From Rubrivivax sp. (GTDB taxonomy: Bacteria; Pseudomonadota; Gammaproteobacteria; Burkholderiales; Burkholderiaceae_C), in contig JAIXSD010000148.1 in NCBI GenBank assembly GCA_027484885.1, positions 1 to 7,875 on the forward strand: 7,875 nt of DNA, read 5' to 3'. The notes beneath the pieces were generated by a model, which ran no database searches, was not told where the DNA came from, and was given only the letters and a program-made list of their open reading frames with translations. Positions 1 to 7,864 of this stretch are shown in pieces (within the stretch, counting starts at the first letter, position 1; every line of letters starts with the position of its first letter). Made by a program: the position numbers and the translations under genes.

Positions 1-7
1 CCTGCTC

Positions 8-39
8 AAAAAAAAGCCCCAGGCACAAGGCCTGAGGCT
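8..39 (-). terminator. Rho-independent terminator downstream of the chemoreceptor gene
   Basis: Read on the minus strand, a 10-bp stem (AGCCTCAGGC / GCCTGGGGCT, with one G-U wobble) closes a 5-base loop and is followed at once by eight T residues. The T-run lies only on the minus-strand side, so it acts leftward. It sits about 90 bases after the stop of the methyl-accepting chemotaxis gene and is the natural end of that transcript. Stem, loop and U-tract are all seen directly. Confidence 0.88.
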
Positions 40-128
40 GGAATCCACCCAGGGGCGGTGGAGGAGACAACTGAAGTTGAAAGAGCTAATGCAGCTTCCG
101 TGCCAACTTTCAGAAGTCACCCGCTCCA
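40..128. other. Short non-coding stretch between terminator and chemoreceptor stop
   Basis: This is the 3' untranslated part of the chemoreceptor transcript. I see no convincing gene in it. A bulged inverted repeat (CTGAAGTTG near 70 and CAACTTTCAG near 103) is present, but the arms are far apart and rich in A and T, so I give it no role. Confidence 0.5.
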
Positions 129-1676
129 TCATGAAGAAGATTGCAAACGGAAGGACCCGACGATGGCTTCCAGCTGTTGGGCCTGTTGCTTGAGGCTTTC
201 CGAGGCCGCGGCGGATTCCTCCACCAAGGCAGCGTTTTGCTGGGTGTTGTGGTCCAGCTGGGACACGGCGGTGTTGACCTGGGTGATGCCCGCGCTTTGC
301 TCGCGCGTGGCGGTGGAAATCTCACCCAGCAAGGCGGTGACATGGCGCACCTGGCCCACCAGCGATTCCATGGTTCGGCCCGCCTCGGCGGCCACCTGAG
401 AGCCGCTTTCGACCTTGCTGACGCTGTCGCCGATCAGGGCCTTGATCTCGCGAGCGGCCTGGGCGCTGCGCTGGGCCAGGATGCGCACCTCGCCGGCCAC
501 CACGGCGAAGCCGCGGCCTTGCTCGCCAGCGCGTGCGGCTTCCACGGCGGCATTGAGGGCCAGGATGTTGGTCTGGAAGGCAATGCCATCGATCACCCCA
601 ATGATGTCGGCGATCTTCTTTGAGCTGCCGTTGATCTGATCCATGGTGCTGACCACGCGATGCACCGCCTCGCCACTGAGCTCGGCCGTGCGTGAAGCCT
701 GGTGGGCCAGCTCATTGGCTTGCTGCGCGGTCTCGGCATTGGTCTTCACGGCGGCGGCCATCTCGTCCATCGAGGCGGCGGTTTCTTCGAGCGCTGCCGC
801 CTGCTGCTCGGTGCGGGCGCTGAGGTCATGGCTGCCCAGCGAGATCTCGCTTGAAGCGCCGGACACCGCCACGGCGCTCTCGCGAATCTGCTCCACGGTC
901 TGCGACAGCTGGCTCTGCATGCGCTGCATGGCCTGCAGCAACTGCCCCATCTCATCGTCGCTGTCGACCGTGATGGTTTCGCTCAAATCGCGCTGGCTGA
1001 TCTGCGCCGCCACCCGCAGGGCTTGGCGCAGCGGCCGCATGATGGAAGCAATGATGCGCCAGGCCAAGCCGATGCCAGCCGCCAAGGCCAGACCGAACAC
1101 GCTCATCACCACCCAGACCGACTGGTGGTAACGCTTCTGGCTGGCCTGGTACTCCTGCTCGGCCACCAGCAACTGCTCGTCCACCAGGGCGGACACGGCA
1201 TTGGTGAAGGGATCGATGGCGGGATACAGCTCCTGGGTGGCGAACTGTTCCAAACCGGCCGCATCGCCGCTATGCAGCAGCGCACGCAGCTTGAGCGTGG
1301 CGGCGTCGGCCTTGCCGCGCAGGGGCTGGGCCTCGGCCAGCAAGCGGGCTTCATTGCCTTCGATGCGGGTGGCGGTGTAGGCCGTCCATTGCCGCTGCAC
1401 CAGCTGCTGGGCCTCGTCCACCAGCTTGAGCCCGGTGGCCGCATCCAGCTGTTTGGCGCGCACCTTGTGCGTGGTGTCGACGATGTTGACGGCGTAGGCA
1501 TCCGACACCTGCTTGAGCTGCTTGAGCGGCACGACCCGGTCAGCGTAGACCGTGTCCATGCTGTCGTTCATGCGCCCCATGCTCATGAGGCACCAGCCAC
1601 CCACCACGGCCAGCAAGGCCATGAGGACGAAAGCCAGCAGAACCAGACGCGACTTGATGCTGTTCAACTTCTTCAT
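129..1676 (-). CDS. Methyl-accepting chemotaxis protein (four-helix-bundle sensor, HAMP, MA signalling domain)
   Basis: This is a 515-residue inner-membrane chemoreceptor that passes a periplasmic ligand signal to the CheA/CheW kinase complex. Seen in order: a short basic N-terminus ([10 protein letters not shown]); TM1 at about 9-32; a periplasmic helical domain of about 155 residues, the length expected for a 4HB_MCP bundle; TM2 at about 187-209; HAMP at about 210-262; and a long coiled-coil signalling domain to about 510. The conserved cytoplasmic tip is intact at about 363-412, with the motifs [20 protein letters not shown] and [12 protein letters not shown]. Gln/Glu-rich patches at about 291-305 and 478-492 are the likely methylation sites. 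The C-terminus (LQSSS) lacks the NWETF-type pentapeptide that tethers CheR and CheB in some receptors. The open frame continues upstream, but ATG 1676 is chosen because the preceding residues are unlike any receptor and run into the neighbouring gene. The ligand cannot be predicted. The gene has its own terminator on the left. Confidence 0.95.
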   Translation of the reverse strand: MKKLNSIKSRLVLLAFVLMALLAVVGGWCLMSMGRMNDSMDTVYADRVVPLKQLKQVSDAYAVNIVDTTHKVRAKQLDAATGLKLVDEAQQLVQRQWTAYTATRIEGNEARLLAEAQPLRGKADAATLKLRALLHSGDAAGLEQFATQELYPAIDPFTNAVSALVDEQLLVAEQEYQASQKRYHQSVWVVMSVFGLALAAGIGLAWRIIASIMRPLRQALRVAAQISQRDLSETITVDSDDEMGQLLQAMQRMQSQLSQTVEQIRESAVAVSGASSEISLGSHDLSARTEQQAAALEETAASMDEMAAAVKTNAETAQQANELAHQASRTAELSGEAVHRVVSTMDQINGSSKKIADIIGVIDGIAFQTNILALNAAVEAARAGEQGRGFAVVAGEVRILAQRSAQAAREIKALIGDSVSKVESGSQVAAEAGRTMESLVGQVRHVTALLGEISTATREQSAGITQVNTAVSQLDHNTQQNAALVEESAAASESLKQQAQQLEAIVGSFRLQSSS

Positions 1677-1699
1677 AACGCACCCAATTCGTCGCAAAG

Positions 1700-1725
1700 A
1701 AGATCGCGACCGGTGATGCACTTTA
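1700..1725 (-). promoter_or_regulatory. Possible sigma-28-like promoter of the chemoreceptor gene
   Basis: On the minus strand TTAAAG is followed, 13 bases on, by GCGATC, about 25 bases before the ATG at 1676. This resembles the flagellar sigma factor consensus (TAAA, 15 bases, GCCGATAA), but the -10 element lacks one C and the spacing is about one to two bases short. Chemoreceptor genes are often under FliA control, which is the reason for naming it. It is a weak match and is offered only as a candidate. Confidence 0.25.
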
Positions 1726-1818
1726 AGGTGCAGTTCGGCCATGCGGGCGCGCTTCTGCGCCAACACCACACTCAAATCTGCAAAATCGGCAAAAGTGCGC
1801 AATTCGGATTCAAGCAAG

Positions 1819-1843
1819 AAAAAACCGCCCCTCGGGGCGGTTT
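1819..1843 (-). terminator. Rho-independent terminator of the S9 peptidase gene
   Basis: A perfect 9-bp inverted repeat (AAACCGCCC / GGGCGGTTT, loop CTCG on the plus strand) lies 24 bases after the peptidase stop codon. On the minus strand the stem runs into six T residues. Plus-strand reading gives only three T residues, so activity is mainly leftward. It separates the peptidase transcript from the chemoreceptor transcript. Confidence 0.92.
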
Positions 1844-1866
1844 GTCGGTCCGGCGAGCCGGGTGCT

Positions 1867-3966
<2,100 letters not shown>

Positions 3967-4045
3967 GGTGAACCCTGTGTCGAGTGAAAGAGCGAGAGAG
4001 AAAGGTAGCGGCCCGGTCTGCCCCGCAGCCCGCCAGCGAGGCCTG

Positions 4046-4075
4046 ATTCTTTCCGCAAGCCGCCAAGCCGGCCAA
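4046..4075 (-). promoter_or_regulatory. Weak sigma-70-like promoter candidate for the S9 peptidase
   Basis: On the minus strand TTGGCC (4 of 6 to the -35 consensus) and AAGAAT (4 of 6 to the -10 consensus) are separated by 18 bases. They lie about 80 bases upstream of the peptidase start. AAGAAT is the most AT-rich patch in this part of the gap. The match is only moderate, so it remains a suggestion. Confidence 0.25.
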
Positions 4076-4078
4076 GCC
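4056..4078. repeat. Three short tandem copies of CAAGCC (GGCTTG)
   Basis: The plus strand has CAAGCC at 4056-4061, 4064-4069 and 4073-4078, so the units repeat every 8 and 9 bases. The array overlaps the proposed -35 region of the peptidase gene. It may be a chance product of a GC-rich spacer or a cluster of binding sites. Confidence 0.5.
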
Positions 4079-4110
4079 CATCAGACGAAACGGGATTTTG
4101 TGGGCATGAA

Positions 4111-4128
4111 CGCCGGTTCGGCCCGGCG
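4111..4128. repeat. GC-rich hairpin after the Sir2 gene
   Basis: CGCCGG and CCGGCG form a perfect 6-bp stem with a 6-base loop, eight bases past the Sir2 stop codon. No run of T follows on the minus strand, so it is not called a Rho-independent terminator. It might protect the mRNA 3' end or pause polymerase. Confidence 0.35.
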
Positions 4129-4136
4129 CAGGCGCT

Positions 4137-5039
4137 TCAGACAGCAGCCCCGGCGCCCGCCCAGTCCAGGGCCTGCAGCACCGCCAAAGCACCATGGGCC
4201 AGGCCCAGGTCCATGCCGCTGGGCACCTGCGGCTCGCGCGGGTTGATGCGCAGCAAGCGGCCCTGGTGCTGCTGGATCAGGCGGTGGCTGAAGTGGCGCA
4301 CCGAGGGCACATCGCTGCCCGCGCCGATCTCGATCACCAGCGGCCGGCGCGCACGGGCGAGCAGGGCCTGCAGGCGCTCGCCCTGCTCGGCACTGCGTTC
4401 CTCCTGCCAGCTCCAGTCGCCGAACATCAGGATGTTGGGCCGGGCCAGGCCGCCGCAGCGCGGGCAGACCGGCGCGGCGTTGAGCAGCAGGCAGGCCTCG
4501 GCATCCACCTCGGGTTCGAAGCCCTCGGCCGGCCAGATCGCCTGGCCACAGCCGGCCAGGCATTGCAGGTGGTGGATGGAGCCGTGGCATTCATGCAGCA
4601 GATCGGGCGCGTAGCCGGCCTTCTGAAACTGGCCGTCGACATTGCTGGTGAACACCGCCAGGCCGAGCGGTAAGCGCTCGCCCCAGCGGCGCAGGATCTC
4701 GAAGCCCGCGTGCGGCTGGGTCTGGCGGTAGAGCTGCAAGCGGTGGCCGTAAAAGCCCCAGGCCAGGCGCGGCTGACGCTCGAACGCCAGTGGGTTGGCG
4801 ATGTGCTGAAAGCTCAGCTGAGCCCGTGCCAGGGCTGGGTAAGCGCGCCAGAAGCCCTCGCGGCCGCGGAAATCCGGCAAGCCCGAATCCACGCCCATGC
4901 CAGCACCCGCCGCCACGACCAAAAGATCGGCCTGCTCCAGCAACTCCAGGGCATGGGCGATCTGCTCAGCGGGCAAGCCCTTCAGCTGGGGCGGCGCGGA
5001 GAACTCGGGTGACTCAGAAGAAAAAGACACTTCGCTCAT
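4137..5039 (-). CDS. Sir2 family NAD-dependent protein deacetylase with divergent NAD-site motifs
   Basis: This is a 300-residue cytoplasmic sirtuin-like protein, expected to remove acyl groups from lysines using NAD. The Rossmann motif GAGMGVDSGLPDFRG is at 45-59. The motif TSNVDGQFQKAG is at 131-142. The catalytic histidine is His152 in HECHGS. Four zinc-ligand cysteines are seen: Cys160, Cys164, Cys192 and Cys195, with the last pair followed by GGLARPNILMFGD. The NAD-contact loop near 239 reads GAGSDVPSVR. Two motifs differ from textbook sirtuins: TQN is TSN, and the usual GTS segment is GAGS. My recollection is that similar variants (TSNVDGHF, GAGTxIPTVR) recur in a less studied Sir2 branch, so this is probably a functional subfamily and not a decayed copy. 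The divergent gene on its right is the DUF3149 mini-protein, and the starts are 142 bases apart. Start 5039 is the first ATG in frame, and its Shine-Dalgarno is poor. Confidence 0.9.
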   Translation of the reverse strand: MSEVSFSSESPEFSAPPQLKGLPAEQIAHALELLEQADLLVVAAGAGMGVDSGLPDFRGREGFWRAYPALARAQLSFQHIANPLAFERQPRLAWGFYGHRLQLYRQTQPHAGFEILRRWGERLPLGLAVFTSNVDGQFQKAGYAPDLLHECHGSIHHLQCLAGCGQAIWPAEGFEPEVDAEACLLLNAAPVCPRCGGLARPNILMFGDWSWQEERSAEQGERLQALLARARRPLVIEIGAGSDVPSVRHFSHRLIQQHQGRLLRINPREPQVPSGMDLGLAHGALAVLQALDWAGAGAAV

Positions 5040-5169
5040 GCCCCATTGTTCCCGACCACGGCCGACCTTGAGGCGCGGCCATCTGTCTGCGCAGGATTTG
5101 CGTCAGCTCAAAGCGGCGTGGCGCTGGCAGGCGCCCAATGGCCGCATGGGCATAGAGCGTGCCCGCAGC

Positions 5170-5175
5170 AAGGAG
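5170..5175 (+). promoter_or_regulatory. Ribosome binding site that fixes the DUF3149 start
   Basis: AAGGAG lies six bases before the ATG at 5182. The same frame is open much further upstream, back into the antisense of the Sir2 gene, but no other start there has a comparable site. Confidence 0.8.
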
Positions 5176-5181
5176 TCCTCG

Positions 5182-5331
5182 ATGTTGAACCTGTTCAAAG
5201 ACCTGTTCTCTTCCGACGTTGGCCTGATGAGCGCCGCCGTGATTGCCATCACGCTGGGCATGGGCGCGTTCTATGTGCGCTACTTTCTGAGCCACATCGC
5301 CAGCGACACCGCCGCTCACCGCAACGATTGA
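5182..5331 (+). CDS. DUF3149 family mini membrane protein (49 residues)
   Basis: This is a 49-residue protein with one predicted membrane span. The N-terminus MLNLFKDLFSSDVGLMS is amphipathic, the span runs from about Val13 to Phe35, and the tail is polar (ASDTAAHRND). The pattern KDLFSSDVGLMS followed by GMGAFYVRYFL matches what I recall of DUF3149, a small uncharacterised family of Proteobacteria. Function is unknown. The strong Shine-Dalgarno six bases upstream supports the start and shows that the gene is real despite its size. It is the only complete plus-strand gene in the window, divergent from the Sir2 gene and convergent with the diguanylate cyclase gene. Longer frames that include it start inside the antisense of the Sir2 gene and are not credible. 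Confidence 0.87.
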   Translation: MLNLFKDLFSSDVGLMSAAVIAITLGMGAFYVRYFLSHIASDTAAHRND

Positions 5332-5334
5332 ACG

Positions 5335-5369
5335 CTGAGCGTCGCGGCGCCAAGGCGGCGCATGCTCAG
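5335..5369. terminator. Imperfect hairpin between convergent genes, possible bidirectional terminator
   Basis: CTGAGC at 5335-5340 pairs perfectly with GCTCAG at 5364-5369. Inside it, GCG-g-CGCC pairs with GGCG-g-CGC around an AA loop. The structure begins four bases after the DUF3149 stop and overlaps the stop codon of the diguanylate cyclase gene on the other strand. There is no T-run on either side, so intrinsic termination is not certain. Convergent placement makes a shared 3' end element the best guess. Confidence 0.5.
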
Positions 5370-6763
5370 AGTTCCAGCACAAAGTTGTCGCGCCCCTGCG
5401 ATTTGGCGCGGTACATGGCGGCATCGGCCCGCTCGATCAGCGCCGCCGCGCTCTCGCCCGAGCTGGCCAGGGCCAAACCCAGGCTGGTCCGCACGGCCAG
5501 GCTCAGACCATTGCTGAGCACAAAGGGCTGGCGGATGTGGGAGAGGATCTTGCTCGCCAGCGGCTCCAGCTCGTGGGCCTGCTGCACGTCTTCGAGCAGC
5601 ACGGTGAACTCATCGCCAGCCAGGCGCGCGACAAAGTCGGTCTGCCGCAGGCTCTGGCGCAGGCGCCGGCCGAACTCCTGCAGCACCTCGTCGCCGATGG
5701 CGTGGCCGTGGCGGTCGTTGATCTGCTTGAAGCCGTCCAGATCCAGGAAACCCAGCGCCAGCTGCGTGCCGTGGCGCTGGGCGCGCAGCAGGCCCTGATC
5801 CAGCTGCTCGTGGAAGTGGCGGCGGTTGGGCAGGCCGGTCAGGGCGTCGAAACGCGCCTCCTCGGCCAGCTGAAGCTGCAGCTGCTTCATCGCCGTCAAA
5901 TCACTGGCCAGGACGAAGAAGCCCGCCACCGGGCCGCTGCCCTCCACGCAATCGGGCACATGGCTGAACTGGAAAAAGCGCCCGTCCTCCGGGTCCAGGG
6001 CCCAGAGCCCAAAATCGCGGCGCTCACCTTGCAGCGCGGCTTCCACATGCTCGCGTTGCCGGGCAAACTCGGCATCGCCCAGCACCGTCTGCAAGGTCTG
6101 GCCCAGCACCTCGGCCTCGGGCCGCCCGCACCAGTCAATCAGCTTGCGGTTGCAGAACTGCACGCGCTGCTGGCTGTCGACGTAGGCGATCACGGCCGGC
6201 ACGTTGTCGGTGACGCCGCGCAGCCGCGCCTCGCTGATGCGCAGGGTGCGCTCCTGCTGCTCCAGCCGGGCGCGCTTGCTGCGCAGCTCGATCAAGAGGC
6301 CCACCTGACGCGCCAGCACCTCGAGCGCATGGACTTGCGAGGCCGTCAGCTCGCGCGGCTGGCTGTCGATGACGCAGAGCGCGCCCAGAGCATGGCCCTC
6401 GGTCGTCAGCAGAGGCGCCCCGGCATAAAAACGCACATGGGGCGCGCCCGTCACCAGCGGGTTGTCGGCAAAGCGCGGGTCCAGCCGGGCATCCCGCACC
6501 TGCAGCAACTCCTGCGGGTGCACGATGGCATGGGTGCAGAAGGATTCCTCACGCGGCGTCTCGCTGATATTGAGGCCGAAACAGGCTTTGAACCATTGCC
6601 GGTCGGCGTCGATCAGGCTGATGGCGGCCATGGGCACGCCGCACCATTCGGCCGCCAGCTGCACCAGATCGTCAAAGGCCGGGTCGCGGCCGCTGTCCAT
6701 CAATTCCAATGCCTGCAAGGCCTTCAAGCGTTCGGCTTCTTGAGCGGGCATGGGGTATGACAT
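5366..6763 (-). CDS. GAF-PAS-GGDEF diguanylate cyclase
   Basis: This is a 465-residue soluble protein predicted to make cyclic di-GMP from two GTP. There are no membrane segments. A GAF domain spans about 25-160 (AAISLIDADRQWFKACFGL, ETPREESFCTHAIV). A PAS domain spans about 175-295 (NVPAVIAYVDSQQRVQFCN). The GGDEF domain runs from about 303 to the end (DALTGLPNRRHF). The active-site loop reads AGDEF (382-386), a common variant known to be active in other cyclases. By analogy with PleD, Asp341 and Asp384 bind metal, and Asn349 and Asp358 bind the nucleotide. An inhibitory-site RxxD (Arg373 to Asp376) sits five residues before the loop, so product feedback is likely. There is no EAL or HD-GYP domain. 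Start 6763 (MSYPMP) is preferred over ATG 6793 because AGGAG lies six bases upstream. The GAF and PAS ligands are unknown. Confidence 0.94.
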   Translation of the reverse strand: MSYPMPAQEAERLKALQALELMDSGRDPAFDDLVQLAAEWCGVPMAAISLIDADRQWFKACFGLNISETPREESFCTHAIVHPQELLQVRDARLDPRFADNPLVTGAPHVRFYAGAPLLTTEGHALGALCVIDSQPRELTASQVHALEVLARQVGLLIELRSKRARLEQQERTLRISEARLRGVTDNVPAVIAYVDSQQRVQFCNRKLIDWCGRPEAEVLGQTLQTVLGDAEFARQREHVEAALQGERRDFGLWALDPEDGRFFQFSHVPDCVEGSGPVAGFFVLASDLTAMKQLQLQLAEEARFDALTGLPNRRHFHEQLDQGLLRAQRHGTQLALGFLDLDGFKQINDRHGHAIGDEVLQEFGRRLRQSLRQTDFVARLAGDEFTVLLEDVQQAHELEPLASKILSHIRQPFVLSNGLSLAVRTSLGLALASSGESAAALIERADAAMYRAKSQGRDNFVLEL

Positions 6764-6769
6764 GAGAGG

Positions 6770-6774
6770 CTCCT
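6770..6774 (-). promoter_or_regulatory. Ribosome binding site that decides the cyclase start
   Basis: On the minus strand AGGAG lies six bases before ATG 6763. The upstream in-frame ATG at 6793 falls inside an AT-rich patch that may be part of the promoter and has no ribosome site. Confidence 0.75.
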
Positions 6775-6791
6775 GGCGAGGGGTCGGCGCC

Positions 6792-6797
6792 ATATTA
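6792..6797 (-). promoter_or_regulatory. Possible -10 element of the cyclase gene
   Basis: TAATAT on the minus strand stands out in otherwise very GC-rich sequence about 29 bases before the cyclase ATG. The -35 position (CAGCAG) is not a good match, so an activator or a non-housekeeping sigma factor would be needed. Low confidence. Confidence 0.25.
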
Positions 6798-6860
6798 AGC
6801 GAGGCCAGCCAAGGCTGCTGAGGCCCCGGTGCGGGACAGGCGGGAGCCCAGCGCCCGAGC

Positions 6861-7142
6861 TCAGTTCTGTGTGATCTTGGGGCCGCGCAACTTCACATCC
6901 GTGCCGGCTTTGACATCGACCGTGCCGCTGGCCTCGATCTGCACGCGGCCCCCCTGGATCAGGATGCTGCCGTCTTTTTTCAGCAGCAGGCGGGCCTTGC
7001 CGACCACCAGCTCCAGAGAATCGGCCGCCTCGATGCGCAGCTTGCGCCCGATGGTGACGGTCAGGTCCTGATCGACGCTCAGGGTCTGCGAGCCCGTCAG
7101 GCTCAGACGCTCGGGCGGACGGGGTTTGGGATCGGTGGCCAT
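6861..7142 (-). CDS. Small standalone protein resembling a VgrG C-terminal beta-strand tail
   Basis: This is a 93-residue protein with no signal peptide or membrane span. After a proline-rich start (MATDPKPRPPERLSL) it consists of short alternating beta-strand segments: LTVTIGRKLRIEA, DSLELVVGKARLLLKKDGS, ILIQGGRVQIEASGTVDVKAG, TDVKLRGPKITQN. The series of VGKARLLLKKDGS, then a strand, then IEASG, VDVKAG and a final KLRGPKI strand closely resembles the C-terminal region of type VI secretion VgrG proteins (DUF2345 / gp5-type beta-helix). This is my recognition of the pattern and was not checked by a search. Here it has no spike domain, and no secretion gene is nearby. It is the second gene of a two-gene unit with the SRPBCC gene: GAGGGAG, eight bases before its ATG, overlaps that gene's stop codon. 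It may be a remnant, a small spike-like adaptor or an unrelated beta-solenoid. Confidence 0.82.
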   Translation of the reverse strand: MATDPKPRPPERLSLTGSQTLSVDQDLTVTIGRKLRIEAADSLELVVGKARLLLKKDGSILIQGGRVQIEASGTVDVKAGTDVKLRGPKITQN

Positions 7143-7150
7143 GGCTCGCG

Positions 7151-7157
7151 CTCCCTC
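7151..7157 (-). promoter_or_regulatory. Ribosome binding site overlapping the upstream stop codon
   Basis: GAGGGAG on the minus strand lies eight bases before ATG 7142, and its first two bases are part of the TGA of the SRPBCC gene. Terminating ribosomes would therefore sit on this site, which suggests translational coupling of the two genes. Confidence 0.75.
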
Positions 7158-7635
7158 ACAGGCCAGCGGCCACGGCCACCAGCTGATCCAGGGCTGCGCC
7201 CCAGCCCTGATGGAAGCCCATGGCCTCGTGGGTCTGACGGCCGGACTCATCGCTGTGCATGACCGTGGCGGTGTAGAGCGTGCCCCCATCGGCATGCGGC
7301 GCCAGGCTGATGACGGCGGTGAAGACAAAGGGATGGGCGGCTGCGTCGGCCGGGCGGAAACCGGCCTTGAGCGCGCCGGTCCAGACCAGGCGTTCGTTCG
7401 GCACCAGCTCCAGGTAGCAACCTTCATTGGGGTGCTGCTCTCCGGCCGGCGACTGCATCACGGTGCGGAAGATGCCGCCGGGGCGCAGATCAATCTCGCA
7501 TTCGACCGTCTGCCAGGGCTTGGGGCAGAACCACTGCATCAACAGGGCCGGTTCGGTCCAGCAGCGCCAGACCTGGGCGACCGGAGTCGGGATGACGCGT
7601 TGCAGGACCAGGTCGAGATGGGGCATGGAGCTCAT
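7156..7635 (-). CDS. SRPBCC / AHSA1 (START-like) domain protein
   Basis: This is a 159-residue single-domain soluble protein of the Bet v 1-like superfamily, related to the C-terminal domain of the Hsp90 activator Aha1. Members bind hydrophobic ligands in a helix-grip cavity. The family pattern is clear: an N-terminal strand [17 protein letters not shown] with helix [12 protein letters not shown] (about 14-41), [14 protein letters not shown] (47-60), [18 protein letters not shown] (72-89), and a closing helix with [19 protein letters not shown] (141-159). The ligand and any enzymatic role are unknown. Start 7635 is chosen because GGAA lies about eight bases upstream; ATG 7626 is an alternative. 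The frame is open further upstream to 7770, but those residues do not look like this family. The next gene starts 13 bases after the stop, so the two are probably co-transcribed. Confidence 0.9.
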   Translation of the reverse strand: MSSMPHLDLVLQRVIPTPVAQVWRCWTEPALLMQWFCPKPWQTVECEIDLRPGGIFRTVMQSPAGEQHPNEGCYLELVPNERLVWTGALKAGFRPADAAAHPFVFTAVISLAPHADGGTLYTATVMHSDESGRQTHEAMGFHQGWGAALDQLVAVAAGL

Positions 7636-7685
7636 GGCGGGGTTCCGTTCGGCCAAGTGTTGGTGTGGTGGGAAGGCTGCAGGCG

Positions 7686-7714
7686 ATTGTGACCACCCGC
7701 GCCGCACCGGGCAA
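7686..7714 (-). promoter_or_regulatory. Sigma-70-like promoter candidate for the SRPBCC operon
   Basis: On the minus strand TTGCCC (4 of 6) and CACAAT (4 of 6) are separated by exactly 17 bases, and the predicted start of transcription is about 45 bases before the SRPBCC ATG. Spacing and placement are good and the hexamers are moderate. Confidence 0.35.
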
Positions 7715-7758
7715 ACCGGCCTCGGTTTTCGTGTGACAGGGCGAGCCGCGGCGGGCGC

Positions 7759-7782
7759 CATGTACGCCATCCGCCGTATATG
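7759..7782. repeat. 24-base inverted repeat, possible operator
   Basis: CATGTACG and CGTATATG are inverted copies (7 of 8 matching) separated by 8 bases. They lie between the divergently oriented SRPBCC gene and the possible gene at the right edge, upstream of both. Size and symmetry suit a dimeric regulator, but no regulator gene is adjacent in this window. Confidence 0.4.
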
Positions 7783-7864
7783 CCGGCGCAGGGCTGCTGC
7801 CTACATTGGCTTCGTCAGACCGCCACCTCCCACCCACCACTTCGGAACCCTCAGGAGCCCCGCC

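Larger units (their letters stand above)
3967..4136. other. Intergenic leader of the S9 peptidase, no gene seen
   Basis: This 170-base gap lies between two minus-strand genes. Read on the minus strand it holds a small GC hairpin just after the Sir2 stop, a triple CAAGCC-type repeat, a weak promoter candidate and a pyrimidine-rich leader (CTTTCTCTCTCGCTCTTTC) before the peptidase start. A short frame through it contains a lipobox-like LAGLAAC but has no proper N-terminal region and overlaps the peptidase gene, so it is not called. Confidence 0.6.

Noticed and set aside
70..113. Bulged inverted repeat CTGAAGTTG / CAACTTTCAG
   Set aside because: The arms are about 25 bases apart with one bulge. 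A much better terminator is present at 8-39, so this is likely chance.
5537..6760. A 407-codon plus-strand open frame opposite the cyclase gene
   Set aside because: It is a mirror of the GAF-PAS-GGDEF frame with low-complexity composition (LQALRA, HGRH types) and no family resemblance.
7143..7427. Longer version of the VgrG-tail-like protein reaching into the SRPBCC gene
   Set aside because: The extension is Pro-, Arg- and Trp-rich out-of-frame sequence of the SRPBCC gene, while ATG 7142 has its own good ribosome site.
7490..7840. A 116-codon minus-strand frame at the right end
   Set aside because: It overlaps the SRPBCC start in another frame and crosses its promoter region. Its composition is not protein-like.
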